This document shows positions 8,214 through 17,013 of a stretch of DNA of 64,000 bases, in pieces. The stretch lies in contig NZ_CP021978.1 in NCBI RefSeq assembly GCF_004803895.1, forward strand, positions 6,510,001 through 6,574,000. The letters run 5' to 3'. The notes beneath the pieces are model-generated. The model worked only from the letters and a program-made list of their open reading frames with translations, was not told the origin of the DNA and did no database searches. This DNA comes from Streptomyces hawaiiensis (GTDB lineage Bacteria > Actinomycetota > Actinomycetes > Streptomycetales > Streptomycetaceae). Position numbers and translations under genes: made by a program. Position 1 is the stretch's first letter. Each line of letters opens with the position of its first letter.

Positions 8214-10337
8214 GTGACCGCCGAGACGTCCGTGCCGTCCACAGCTCTGCTGGCAGGAGCAGACCGGGACGGGTCCAACTACACCGCGCGGCACCTGCTC
8301 GTCCTCGAGGGGCTCGAGGCCGTGCGCAAACGCCCGGGTATGTACATCGGGTCGACCGACAGCCGTGGCTTGGTGCACTGCGTCTGGGAGATCATCGACA
8401 ACTCGGTCGACGAGGCCCTGGGCGGGTACTGCGACCACATCGAGGTGATCCTCCAGGACGACGGCTCGGTCGAGGTCCGGGACAACGGCCGGGGCATCCC
8501 GATCGACGTCGAGCCCAAGACCGGCCTCTCCGGTGTCGAGGTCGTCATGACCAAGCTGCACGCCGGCGGCAAGTTCGGGGGCGGCTCCTATGCCGCCTCC
8601 GGCGGCCTGCACGGCGTGGGCGCCTCCGTGGTGAACGCCCTGTCCGCCCGACTGGACGTCGAGGTGGACCGCAGCGGCCACACCCACGCGATCAGCTTCC
8701 GGCGCGGTGTCCCCGGCGCCTTCGCCGGGAACGGCGCGGAGGCCAAGTTCGAGGCCAAGAGCGGCCTGCGCAAAACCAAGAAGATCCCGAAGACCCGCAC
8801 CGGCACGCGCGTGCGATACTGGGCCGACCGCCAGATCTTCCTCAAGGACGCCAAGCTCAACCTGGAGACGCTGCACCAGCGCGCCCGCCAGACCGCATTC
8901 CTGGTGCCCGGCCTGACCATCGTCGTGCGCGACGAGTACGGGCTCGGCGAGGGCGGCAGCAAGGGTGAGGAGTCCTTCCGCTTCGACGGCGGAATCAGCG
9001 AGTTCTGCGAGTACCTGGCGAACGACAAGCCGGTCTGCGACGTCCTCCGTTTCTCCGGGCAGGGCATCTTCAAGGAGACCGTCCCCGTCCTGGACGACCA
9101 CGGCCAGATGACGCCCACCGAAGTCACCCGCGAGCTCGGCGTCGACGTCGCACTGCGCTGGGGGACGGGCTACGACACGACGCTTCGGTCGTTCGTCAAC
9201 ATCATCGCCACGCCCAAGGGCGGCACCCACGTCGCCGGCTTCGAGCAGGCCGTCGCCAAGACGATGAACGAGGTGCTGCGCACCAAGAAGCTCCTGCGCG
9301 TCGCCGAGGACGACATCGTCAAGGACGACGCCCTGGAGGGCCTGACCGCGGTCGTCACCGTGCGCCTCGCCGAGCCCCAGTTCGAAGGCCAGACCAAGGA
9401 GGTACTCGGGACCTCGGCGGCTCGCCGCATCGTGAACAACGTGGTCACGAAGGAACTCAAGGCGTTCCTGACGTCCACGAAGCGGGACGCCGCCCAGCAG
9501 GCCCGTGTCGTGCTGGAGAAGGCCGTCGCCGCGGCGCGTACGCGCATCGCCGCTCGGCAGCACAAGGACGCGCAGCGCCGCAAGACGGCCCTGGAGTCCT
9601 CCTCGCTGCCCGCCAAGCTGGCCGACTGCCGCAGCGACGACGTCGACCGCAGCGAGTTGTTCATCGTCGAGGGCGACTCCGCGCTCGGCACGGCGAAGCT
9701 CGCCCGGAACTCCGAATTCCAGGCGCTGCTGCCGATCCGCGGCAAGATCCTCAACGTTCAGAAGTCGTCTGTGACGGACATGCTGAAGAACGCCGAGTGC
9801 GGCGCGATCATCCAGGTCATAGGAGCCGGCTCGGGCCGGACCTTCGACATCGACACCGCCCGCTACGGCAAGATCATCATGATGACCGACGCCGATGTCG
9901 ACGGTTCACACATCCGCACCCTGCTGCTGACGCTGTTCCACCGCTACATGCGGCCCATGGTCGAGGCCGGCCGGGTCTTCGCGGCGGTGCCGCCGCTGCA
10001 CCGCATCGAGATCGTCCAGCCGAAGAAGGGGCAGGACAAGTACGTCTACACCTACTCGGACCGCGAACTGCGCGACACACTCATGGAGTTCCAGAGCAAG
10101 GGCATCCGCTACAAGGACTCCATCCAGCGCTACAAGGGCCTCGGCGAGATGGACGCCGACCAGCTGGCCGAGACGACGATGGACCCGCGCCACCGCACCC
10201 TGCGCCGGATCAACCTCTCCGACCTGGAGGCCGCCGAGCAGGTCTTCGACCTGCTGATGGGCAACGACGTGGCGCCGCGCAAGGAGTTCATCTCCAACTC
10301 CGCTGCGACGCTGGACCGGTCGCGGATCGACGCGTAG
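8214..10337 (+). CDS. parE: ParE, topoisomerase IV subunit B
   Basis: The 707-residue type II topoisomerase ATPase subunit has a GHKL ATPase at residues 1-220 (EIIDNSVDEALGG, DNGRGIPID, GLHGVGASVVNAL), then a transducer domain. The TOPRIM domain starts near residue 480 with EGDSALGTA and the metal-binding DADVDGSHI, and the C terminus contains QRYKGLGEMDADQL. Length and its pairing with a ParC-like gene 13 kb away favour ParE over GyrB. It decatenates replicated chromosomes with ParC. GTG 8214 is chosen for AGGAG 8 bases upstream. The frame extends to 8151. Confidence 0.93.
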   Translation: MTAETSVPSTALLAGADRDGSNYTARHLLVLEGLEAVRKRPGMYIGSTDSRGLVHCVWEIIDNSVDEALGGYCDHIEVILQDDGSVEVRDNGRGIPIDVEPKTGLSGVEVVMTKLHAGGKFGGGSYAASGGLHGVGASVVNALSARLDVEVDRSGHTHAISFRRGVPGAFAGNGAEAKFEAKSGLRKTKKIPKTRTGTRVRYWADRQIFLKDAKLNLETLHQRARQTAFLVPGLTIVVRDEYGLGEGGSKGEESFRFDGGISEFCEYLANDKPVCDVLRFSGQGIFKETVPVLDDHGQMTPTEVTRELGVDVALRWGTGYDTTLRSFVNIIATPKGGTHVAGFEQAVAKTMNEVLRTKKLLRVAEDDIVKDDALEGLTAVVTVRLAEPQFEGQTKEVLGTSAARRIVNNVVTKELKAFLTSTKRDAAQQARVVLEKAVAAARTRIAARQHKDAQRRKTALESSSLPAKLADCRSDDVDRSELFIVEGDSALGTAKLARNSEFQALLPIRGKILNVQKSSVTDMLKNAECGAIIQVIGAGSGRTFDIDTARYGKIIMMTDADVDGSHIRTLLLTLFHRYMRPMVEAGRVFAAVPPLHRIEIVQPKKGQDKYVYTYSDRELRDTLMEFQSKGIRYKDSIQRYKGLGEMDADQLAETTMDPRHRTLRRINLSDLEAAEQVFDLLMGNDVAPRKEFISNSAATLDRSRIDA

Positions 10338-10448
10338 CCGCTGCGCCGGGCTGTTGCCGACTGCGGCCGGGTGGGTTCGGCGACCCGCTCGGTGCTGCGG
10401 CGGTCCGGCATGCACGGCGCCGGGCTGCCGTCCCGGCCGTGCCGAGAG

Positions 10449-10474
10449 GTCTCTCCACCCCCGGGTGGAGAGAC
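10449..10474 (+). terminator. Hairpin downstream of parE
   Basis: GTCTCTCCACCC and GGGTGGAGAGAC are perfect inverted arms with almost no loop (the innermost pair or two must open). They lie 112 bases after the parE stop, with no U-tract. The rest of the 262-base gap before the next start shows nothing else I recognise. Confidence 0.65.
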
Positions 10475-10599
10475 GAACGGCCGGGAATCCACCCGTGATC
10501 CACCCAGGCTCCGATCCCGTGGCCTGGCGAATTCCGTAGCGTCGAAGGCGTCGGCGGCAGTCGCTGCCGGTATCTCCTTTCTCGCTCACGGAGGCTGTG

Positions 10600-11124
10600 A
10601 TGTCCGGGCTCGTCGACGCGTTGGTGATCGTGGCCGTTGCCGTCGTGGTGATAGCCCGGCAGTTCCGTGCGTGAAGGATCGGCGGTGAGCGCCGCTGGTG
10701 GCTGCTGCCCGTGATCCTGGTGCTCGTCGCGCTGCGCGAGCCCGGCATGCTCGACGCCCACCACCACACGGCCTCGGCGCTCCTGCTCGGCGCCGAGCTG
10801 CTCGTCGGCCTGGCCACCGGAGTCGGCTGGGCCTGGACCACCCGCGTCTGGGCGGAACCGGACGGCACCGTCTGGAGCAGGAGCAGCACGGCGAGCGGCG
10901 CCGTCTGGGCCGTCGGCATCGGTCTGCGCGTCGGCCTCTTCGCGCTCGGCACAGTGGCAGGCGTTCACCAGGACAGCTCCGCCCTGCTGCTGGGGCTCGC
11001 CGGCACCCTCCTCGTCCGGTCCGGAATGCTGGCCTGGCGCGGACAGTCCCTGCGCCCTGCCGTGCCGTTGAGCGGGGCGTGCGGTGACGGCACGACCCGG
11101 CCCGTGGGGAGGGAGCGCGTGTGA
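10600..11124 (+). pseudogene. DUF1453-type membrane protein gene with in-frame stop
   Basis: ATG 10600 has GGAGG upstream and encodes MSGLVDALVIVAVAVVVIA, a first membrane segment. TGA at 10672-10674 interrupts it after 24 residues. The same frame then continues without shift through RRWWLLPVILVLVALREPG to a stop at 11122-11124, giving four more hydrophobic segments typical of DUF1453/CcdC-like proteins. A single CGA-to-TGA change would explain the stop, since homologues have a basic or Gln residue here. No good restart is visible, as the next in-frame GTG (10711) lies inside the second membrane segment. The end overlaps the kinase start by 4 bases (GTGA), so loss may also reduce kinase translation. 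Confidence 0.8.
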
Positions 11125-12236
11125 AGGAGAACGCCTGGACACGCTGGCCGTCCCGGGAAGCGCTCAGCCGAGAGGGACGCTCGATCTCCCGGTGCGTGCT
11201 GGCCTGGTCGGTGCGGGGCCTGGTCCTTGGCATGCTGTTGTGGGGCGCCTTCGTCGACAGCCATGGGCTCGGCTGGAAGACGACGGCCGGTGTCGCGGGC
11301 GTGCTTCTCGCCGCGCTTCTCGCCAGAGAGTTCTTCCGCACCACGCTCCAGCACCGGCTGTGGCCGTCGCTGGCGTCGTTCGCGCTGCTTCAGGGCATCG
11401 TCGTCGCGGCCCATGTGTCGGGGTTCTCGGTGGCGGCCCTGGTGATGTGGTGCGGGTGTGCTGTCGCGGCACTGGAGCGGCTGCCCCCGACAGCCGCCTT
11501 CATCGCAGCGGGTGTGGCCTTCGGTTCGTACGGGTCCGTCCTCGACGCCGACCTGCTGACGGCCCTCGTCAACGGAGTCGGCCTCGGCCTTGCCGGATAC
11601 ACCCTGCGCCTCGATGCCGAGGCCCGTGGCAGCGCCCAGCGGCTGCTCGCCCAGGAGCGGGCCGCGCGTGCGGCGGAGGCGGAGACGGCGGCGCTGGCAG
11701 AGCGGGCCCGCGCAGCGCGTGAGATCCACGACGTGCTGGCCCACAGCCTCTCGGCCCAGCTCGTGCACCTGGAGGCGGCCCGGCTGCTGATCGAGCGGGG
11801 AGGGGAACGGGAGCAGATCCACGGACGCGTGGTGGCAGCGCGGGAGATGGCGCGGGGCGGCCTCGCCGAGACCCGGCAGGCGCTCTCCGCCCTGCGCGGG
11901 GAGCTGACGCCGCTGGAGGATTTCCTGAGCGGGCTGGTGGGCACGGTAGGGGGCGCCGAGATCACCATCACGGGTGAACGGAGGGCGCTGCCCGCCGAGG
12001 CTTCCCAGGCCGTGCGCAGAGCGGCTCAGGAGGCTCTGACGAACGTCCGCAAGCATGCACCAGGCGCCAAGGTCCGCATCAGGCTCGACTACCGTCCGGA
12101 CGAAGTGACCCTGGACGTGCGGGACTCTGGCGGCTCGCCGGGCGAACTGACCGGGACGGGTGCCGGGTACGGTCTGCTGGGCATGCGGGAGCGTGCCGAG
12201 CTGCTGGGCGGTTCCGCTAGTCACCTGATGGGGTGA
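11121..12236 (+). CDS. Histidine kinase (HisKA_3), C-terminally truncated
   Basis: The 371-residue NarL-type sensor kinase has about five hydrophobic segments in residues 25-165 and a coiled region rich in Ala/Glu. The phosphoacceptor motif is REIHDVLAHSL. The ATPase domain keeps the N box (EALTNVRKHA), the G1 box (VRDSG) and GAGYGLLGMRERAELLGG. The chain then ends abruptly in SASHLMG, short of the final beta strand expected after this motif. No LuxR-type response regulator follows, although such kinases are normally paired with one. It is translationally coupled to the broken DUF1453 gene. It is probably non-functional or orphaned. Confidence 0.78.
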   Translation: MKENAWTRWPSREALSREGRSISRCVLAWSVRGLVLGMLLWGAFVDSHGLGWKTTAGVAGVLLAALLAREFFRTTLQHRLWPSLASFALLQGIVVAAHVSGFSVAALVMWCGCAVAALERLPPTAAFIAAGVAFGSYGSVLDADLLTALVNGVGLGLAGYTLRLDAEARGSAQRLLAQERAARAAEAETAALAERARAAREIHDVLAHSLSAQLVHLEAARLLIERGGEREQIHGRVVAAREMARGGLAETRQALSALRGELTPLEDFLSGLVGTVGGAEITITGERRALPAEASQAVRRAAQEALTNVRKHAPGAKVRIRLDYRPDEVTLDVRDSGGSPGELTGTGAGYGLLGMRERAELLGGSASHLMG

Positions 12237-12288
12237 AGAGCGAGGGGAAGAAGAGTCGGGGATCTTCCCGTTCTGTCCATCCTTGGGC

Positions 12289-12849
12289 ATGCAGCCAAGC
12301 AAGGGCCGTCCCCGTGGCGGCGGGGCCGGCCAGGAGAACCGGGTCGGGCCTCTCGACGGTCATGACCCGGTCCCGGCCGAGGAGGCCGGACAGCTCAGGT
12401 ACGACGATCCTTGGTACGACGCCCTCGCATCCGGCTGGGGCGAGTCGGCCGCCGACGGGGCTCAGGGCCCACCGATGGTCCCGTCGGCACGGACGGAGGA
12501 CGGGACGGGGGCCGCGGCGGCCGACGTGTACCTGGAAGTGCAGCGCAGCGCGGCCTTTCAGGAGGTGAGGAGGCGATACCGGAGGTTCGTGGTGCCGGCG
12601 TTCGCCGCCTTCTTCGCCTGGTACGTGGGCTACGTCGTGGCTGCCACGACCGCGCCGGAGCTGATGGCGCGGCCCGTGGCGGGAGCGGTGAACGTCGCGA
12701 TGGTGGCAGGTCTCGGGCAGTTCCTGTCCACGTTCCTGCTCACCTGGGCGTACGCACGGCACGCACGGCTGCGCAGGGACCGAGCCGCGCTCGAACTGCG
12801 GTGGGACACACAGGAACTGACGCGTGGCGTGAGCGGTGGTACGTCGTGA
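12289..12849 (+). CDS. DUF485 membrane protein (YjcH-like)
   Basis: The 186-residue protein has a polar N-terminal 95 residues, then YLEVQRSAAFQEVRRRYRRF, a DUF485 hallmark. Two membrane segments follow (residues about 107-125 and 145-165). DUF485 proteins such as E. coli YjcH are encoded with ActP-like acetate symporters, and here the symporter start overlaps by 4 bases (GTGA), so the pair is translationally coupled. No clear ribosome-binding site precedes ATG 12289, and TTG 12283 is possible. The upstream DNA appears to be a deletion scar, so the original promoter or start may be lost. Confidence 0.78.
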   Translation: MQPSKGRPRGGGAGQENRVGPLDGHDPVPAEEAGQLRYDDPWYDALASGWGESAADGAQGPPMVPSARTEDGTGAAAADVYLEVQRSAAFQEVRRRYRRFVVPAFAAFFAWYVGYVVAATTAPELMARPVAGAVNVAMVAGLGQFLSTFLLTWAYARHARLRRDRAALELRWDTQELTRGVSGGTS

Positions 12850-14438
12850 CGGGGGAACACCAGACGCTGGCGCTGCTGCTCTTCAGCGCGTTCGTCGCGG
12901 TCACGCTGGGGATCACCACATGGGTCGGCCGCAACCGGCGTGGCTCGGCGGAGGAGTTCTACGCGGGCGGGCGGCTCTTCTCACCCATGGAGAATGGTTT
13001 TGCCATCGCGGGTGACTACATGTCGGCCGCCTCCTTCCTGGGCGTCACCGGGCTCATCGCGCTGTTCGGCTACGACGGGCTGCTGTACGTCGTCGGGTTC
13101 CTCGTGGCGTGGCTGGTGGTGCTGTTCCTGGTCGCCGAACTGGTTCGCAACTGCGGCCGGTTCACGCTCGCCGACGTCGTGGCGGCCCGGATGAGGGAAC
13201 GGCCGGTACGGATCGCGGCGGGAACCTCCTCGGTCACGGTGTCTGTTCTGTACCTGGTGGCACAGATGGTCGGCGCGGGCAGCCTGGTGGCGCTGCTGCT
13301 CGGGGGCACGAGCGACGCCGCGCGGGCCTGGACCGTCATCGGCGTGGGCGCACTCATGGTGGTCTATGTGTCGTTGGGAGGGATGCGCGCGACCACGTGG
13401 ATCCAGATCGTCAAGGCCGTTCTGCTTCTCGGCGGCACCATCGCGCTGACGGTGCTCGTCCTGATGCGCTTTCACGGCGACCTGAACCGGCTGCTGCTCA
13501 CGGCGGCCGAGCGCAGCGGGCACGGGGAGGCGTTTCTGGCGCCGGGGCTGAAGTACGGCGGGGACTGGACCGCCCGCTTCGACTTCATCAGTCTGGGGCT
13601 GGCTCTGGTGCTGGGCACGGCGGGGCTGCCGCACATCCTGTCGCGCTTCTACACCGTGCCCACCGCGCGCGCCGCCCGCCGCTCGGTCGTCTGGGCCGTC
13701 GGGCTCATCGGTGGCTTCTACCTCATGACGATCGTGCTCGGATTCGGTGCGGCCGCCGTCCTGGGCCCGGAGGCGGTGCGCGGGTCGAACGCGGCGGGGA
13801 ACACGGCGGTTCCGCTGCTGGCGCTCGATCTGGGCGGTGGGGCGGGATCCACCGGCGGGACGGTCCTCTTCGCGATCGTCGCCGCGGTCGCCTTCGCCAC
13901 GATCCTCGCCGTGGTCGCCGGCATCACGCTCGCGTCCTCGGCGTCCGTGGCCCACGACCTGTACGCGTCTGTGCGGCGCCGGGGCAGGAGGCCGCGCAGC
14001 GAGGTGGCGGTGGCCCGTGTCGCGGCCGTCGGCGTCGGCGTGGTGGCGATCGCCCTCGGTCTGCTGGCGCGGGACCTCAACGTGGCGTTCCTGGTGGGCC
14101 TGGCCTTCGCCGTCGCCGCGTCGGCGAACCTGCCGGTGCTGCTCTACTCCCTGTTCTGGCGCGGCTTCACCACTCGGGGCGCCGTGTGGGCCGTCTACGG
14201 CGGCCTGGCCCCGGCCGTGGTGCTCGTGGTGCTGTCACCGGTCGTCTCGGGCAGCCCGGACTCGCTGTTCCCGGGCATCGACTTCCAGTACTTCCCCCTG
14301 CAGAACCCGGGTCTGGTCTCGATCCCTCTGGGCTTCCTCGCGGGTTGGCTGGGCACGCTCACCTCGACGGAGGTCCCTGACGAGGCCAAGCACGCGGAGA
14401 CCGAGGTGCGGTCGCTGACCGGGGCGGGAGCGGCGTAG
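12846..14438 (+). CDS. Sodium:solute symporter (ActP-like monocarboxylate permease)
   Basis: The 530-residue SSS-family transporter has about 13 hydrophobic segments. It carries the family motifs EEFYAGGRLFSPMENGFAIA, GDYMSAASFLGVTGL and GLPHILSRFYTVP. These match ActP-type acetate/glycolate or related monocarboxylate symporters. The GTG start at 12846 overlaps the DUF485 stop. The frame extends upstream through DUF485, but that is a shadow. The convergent CitA/DcuS-type two-component system next door suggests organic-acid uptake. The exact substrate is inferred. Confidence 0.88.
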   Translation: MTGEHQTLALLLFSAFVAVTLGITTWVGRNRRGSAEEFYAGGRLFSPMENGFAIAGDYMSAASFLGVTGLIALFGYDGLLYVVGFLVAWLVVLFLVAELVRNCGRFTLADVVAARMRERPVRIAAGTSSVTVSVLYLVAQMVGAGSLVALLLGGTSDAARAWTVIGVGALMVVYVSLGGMRATTWIQIVKAVLLLGGTIALTVLVLMRFHGDLNRLLLTAAERSGHGEAFLAPGLKYGGDWTARFDFISLGLALVLGTAGLPHILSRFYTVPTARAARRSVVWAVGLIGGFYLMTIVLGFGAAAVLGPEAVRGSNAAGNTAVPLLALDLGGGAGSTGGTVLFAIVAAVAFATILAVVAGITLASSASVAHDLYASVRRRGRRPRSEVAVARVAAVGVGVVAIALGLLARDLNVAFLVGLAFAVAASANLPVLLYSLFWRGFTTRGAVWAVYGGLAPAVVLVVLSPVVSGSPDSLFPGIDFQYFPLQNPGLVSIPLGFLAGWLGTLTSTEVPDEAKHAETEVRSLTGAGAA

Positions 14439-14504
14439 GGCTGCTGCCTTCGTTGCCGTGGCAGTCATCACCGAGTTCGCGCGGAAGCACGGCAGGCGGA
14501 CGTC

Positions 14505-15185
14505 CTAGCCGCGGGTCGCCCACACGTAACGGTGTTCCGGGCGGCCCGCGTCGCCGTACTTGAGGGTCAGTCTTGCCCGTCCCGTGCGCTCCAGGAGCTT
14601 CAGATAGCGCTGGGCGGTCTGGCGGCTCACCCCGGTGCGCTCGGCGATCTCCTGGGCGGACAGGGGCCCGTCCGCGTGCATCAGGGACTGGCGGACCAGC
14701 TCCGCGGTGGTGGGGGAGTGCCCTTTGGGCAGGTCGGGCTCGGACGGCGCCGACAGGGCCCCGAAGATGCGGTCCACCTCGGCCTGTTCCGCCTCTCCGC
14801 CACCGTCCAGGGTGCGGCGCAGCTCCGCGTAGGCCTCCAGCTTGGCGCGCAGGCCGGCGAAGGCGAACGGTTTGACCAGGTACTGCAGCGCGCCGTGCCG
14901 CATCGCCGCCTGCACGGTGGAGACGTCCCGGGCCGCCGTCACCATGATCACGTCGGTCTGGTCACCGCGCCGCCGCATCTCCTGGACGACCGCGAGCCCC
15001 GTCGCGTCCGGGAGGTAGTGGTCCAGGAGCACGAGGTCCAGCCGGGGCAGCGTCTCCAGTCGGTGCAGCGCCTCCGTGGCGCTGTGGGCCTCTCCGGCGA
15101 CATGGAAGCCCGGCACCTTCTCGACGTAGGCGGCGTTGACCCGCGCGACCCTCATGTCGTCGTCCACGACCAGGACCTCGATCAT
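14505..15185 (-). CDS. CitB/DcuR-family response regulator
   Basis: The 226-residue protein has a receiver domain (VLVVDDDMRVARVN, phosphoacceptor Asp in LVLLDHYLPDATGL, switch Lys in YLVKPF). A C-terminal helix-turn-helix follows (PLSAQEIAERTGVSRQTAQR). This is the layout of CitB/DcuR regulators of citrate and C4-dicarboxylate metabolism. Its ATG overlaps the stop of the kinase gene upstream (ATGA), so the two are cotranscribed and translationally coupled. Likely targets include the convergent symporter pair or the citrate synthase genes, which is inference from position. Confidence 0.87.
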   Translation of the reverse strand: MIEVLVVDDDMRVARVNAAYVEKVPGFHVAGEAHSATEALHRLETLPRLDLVLLDHYLPDATGLAVVQEMRRRGDQTDVIMVTAARDVSTVQAAMRHGALQYLVKPFAFAGLRAKLEAYAELRRTLDGGGEAEQAEVDRIFGALSAPSEPDLPKGHSPTTAELVRQSLMHADGPLSAQEIAERTGVSRQTAQRYLKLLERTGRARLTLKYGDAGRPEHRYVWATRG

Positions 15186-16858
15186 CTCGACTCCTCCTCG
15201 ACGGTCTGCGGAGCTGACGGCACGGTCAGTGCGGCCGGTTGGGGATCCGGCTCGGCCAGCGCCTCGGGCAGGACGACGGTGAACTCCGCGCCCCCGCCGT
15301 GCGCCTCGCCGACGGTCGCGCTGCCACCCTGCCGCTCCGCCAGCCTGCGCACCAGGGAAAGTCCGATACCCCGCTCGCGGTGAGCCGGCGGCTTCTTCGT
15401 AGACCATCCCGTCGTGAAGATCAACTCCCTGTGCTGCGGCGGGATCCCCGGCCCGGTGTCGCGCACCCTGAGGATCGCCGTACGCCCCTTGGCGCGCAGT
15501 TCGACCTCCACGCGCGCGTGCGGCTTGCCGGCGACGGCGTCGAGGGCGTTGTCCACCAGGTTCCCCACGACGGTGACGAGCCCCTGCGGGTCGACCAGCC
15601 GGTCGGGCAGCCGGGTCCGGTCCGACACCCACAGGACGACGCCCCGCTCGGCCGCGACGGTCGCCTTGCCGACCAGGAGGGCGGCGAGCAGCGGGTCCTC
15701 GATCCGCTCGGTGACCTGTTCCGCGGTGGCCCGGTGATCGCCGACCACCTCGCCGACGAACTCGACGGCGTCGTCGTACATCTCCAGTTCGAGCAGTCCC
15801 AGAAGCGTGTGCATCCGGTTGGCGTGCTCGTGGTCCTGGGCGCGCAGGGCGTCGATCAGACCGTGGGTGGAGTCCAGTTCGCGGCCCAGCTGCTCCAGCT
15901 CGGTGCGGTCGCGCAGGGTGGCCACGGCACCGCCGTCGTCTGTGGGCATACGGTTGGCGACCAGTACCCGCTGGCCGCGCACGGTGAGCAGATCCGTGCC
16001 GGTGACGCGTCCGGCGAGAACATCGGCCGTACGGCCCGCGCCGAGCGCCTCGTCGGGCGTACGGCCTACCACCGTTTCCCTCAGGCCCAGCAGGCGCTGT
16101 GCTTCGTCGTTCACGAGGCGGATGCGGCCGGTGCGGTCCAGGGCGACGACGCCCTCCCGGATGCCGTGCAGCATCGCCTCGCGTTCCGACAGAAGCGCCG
16201 CGATGTCCGAGAAGGCCAGGTCCCTCGTCTGCCGATGGACCCGCCGGGAGATGAGCCACGCGGCCAGCGCGCCCACGGCCAGGGCACCGCCGGCGTACGC
16301 GAGCAGCCCCGGGATCGCGTGGATCAGGCGGGCACGGACGCTGTCGTAGGCGATGCCGACCGAGACGGCGCCGACGACGGTGCCGTCGCTGTCGCGCAGC
16401 GGCACCTTGCCCCGGGCGGAGCGGCCCAGGGTGCCGCTGTCGATCTCCATGATCTCCTTGCCGGCCAAGGCCTGGCCGGGGTCGGTCGAGACGATGCCGC
16501 CGATCTGCTTCGGGTCCGTGTGCGACCAGCGCACGCCCCGCCAGTCCATCACCACGATGTACTCGGCCTGGGTGGCCTTCCGGATCCGCTCCGCCTCTTT
16601 CTGCACCGGACCGTTCGGCGATGGAGGCGTGTCCCTCACCTCTGCCGCGAGCCCGGGCTGCTGCGCGGTCGTCTGCGCGATCGCGAGCGCGCGGCGCATC
16701 GCCTGGTCGTCCAGCTGGTTGCTGAGGGGCGCGAGGAACAATCCGGTCGCGAGCACCGCGACTCCTGCGGCGATCGCCACCTGCATCAGCAGGACCTGCG
16801 AGAACACCCGCCGGGGCAGGCCGAGGCGCAGGCGGCGTGCGGGGGGAGTGGGGCTCAT
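15182..16858 (-). CDS. CitA/DcuS-type sensor histidine kinase
   Basis: The 558-residue kinase has membrane segments at about residues 18-45 and 180-200 that flank a periplasmic PDC/Cache sensor domain. This domain contains RWSHTDPKQIGG, the equivalent of the ligand-binding RxSH motif of DcuS/CitA. A cytoplasmic PAS domain follows (LDRTGRIRLVNDEAQRLLG), then a SPOB-type dimerisation helix with HEHANRMHTLLGLLELE, and a HATPase domain (NLVDNALDA, DTGPGIP, GIGLSLVRRLAERQGG). Such kinases sense external citrate or C4-dicarboxylates. I take ATG 16858, with an in-frame TTG two codons earlier. Confidence 0.88.
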   Translation of the reverse strand: MSPTPPARRLRLGLPRRVFSQVLLMQVAIAAGVAVLATGLFLAPLSNQLDDQAMRRALAIAQTTAQQPGLAAEVRDTPPSPNGPVQKEAERIRKATQAEYIVVMDWRGVRWSHTDPKQIGGIVSTDPGQALAGKEIMEIDSGTLGRSARGKVPLRDSDGTVVGAVSVGIAYDSVRARLIHAIPGLLAYAGGALAVGALAAWLISRRVHRQTRDLAFSDIAALLSEREAMLHGIREGVVALDRTGRIRLVNDEAQRLLGLRETVVGRTPDEALGAGRTADVLAGRVTGTDLLTVRGQRVLVANRMPTDDGGAVATLRDRTELEQLGRELDSTHGLIDALRAQDHEHANRMHTLLGLLELEMYDDAVEFVGEVVGDHRATAEQVTERIEDPLLAALLVGKATVAAERGVVLWVSDRTRLPDRLVDPQGLVTVVGNLVDNALDAVAGKPHARVEVELRAKGRTAILRVRDTGPGIPPQHRELIFTTGWSTKKPPAHRERGIGLSLVRRLAERQGGSATVGEAHGGGAEFTVVLPEALAEPDPQPAALTVPSAPQTVEEESR

Positions 16859-16933
16859 ACCCAAGACCGTACGTGCGGCCGGCCACCTGCCCTAGACGGG
16901 TGTGGCGTGGATCTCCAGATCAATGTGTGCGGA

Positions 16934-17013
16934 GGCAGTGTCAGTGCATGAAAGGCGGCATCCATGCTTGACGGGCGGCATCAATGGTTGACGCGACGTG
17001 TCCGTGCTGGACG
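16934..17013. repeat. Four degenerate 20-base tandem repeats
   Basis: Units begin at 16934, 16954, 16974 and 16994. The two middle units, GGCGGCATCCATGCTTGACG and its neighbour, differ at only two bases, and the outer units are weaker. The array spans the stop codon and the last residues of the sucrase/ferredoxin-like gene. Confidence 0.65.

Noticed and set aside
10672..10674. TGA read as selenocysteine
   Set aside because: No selenocysteine-type context or conserved cysteine at this position, and homologues have an ordinary polar residue.
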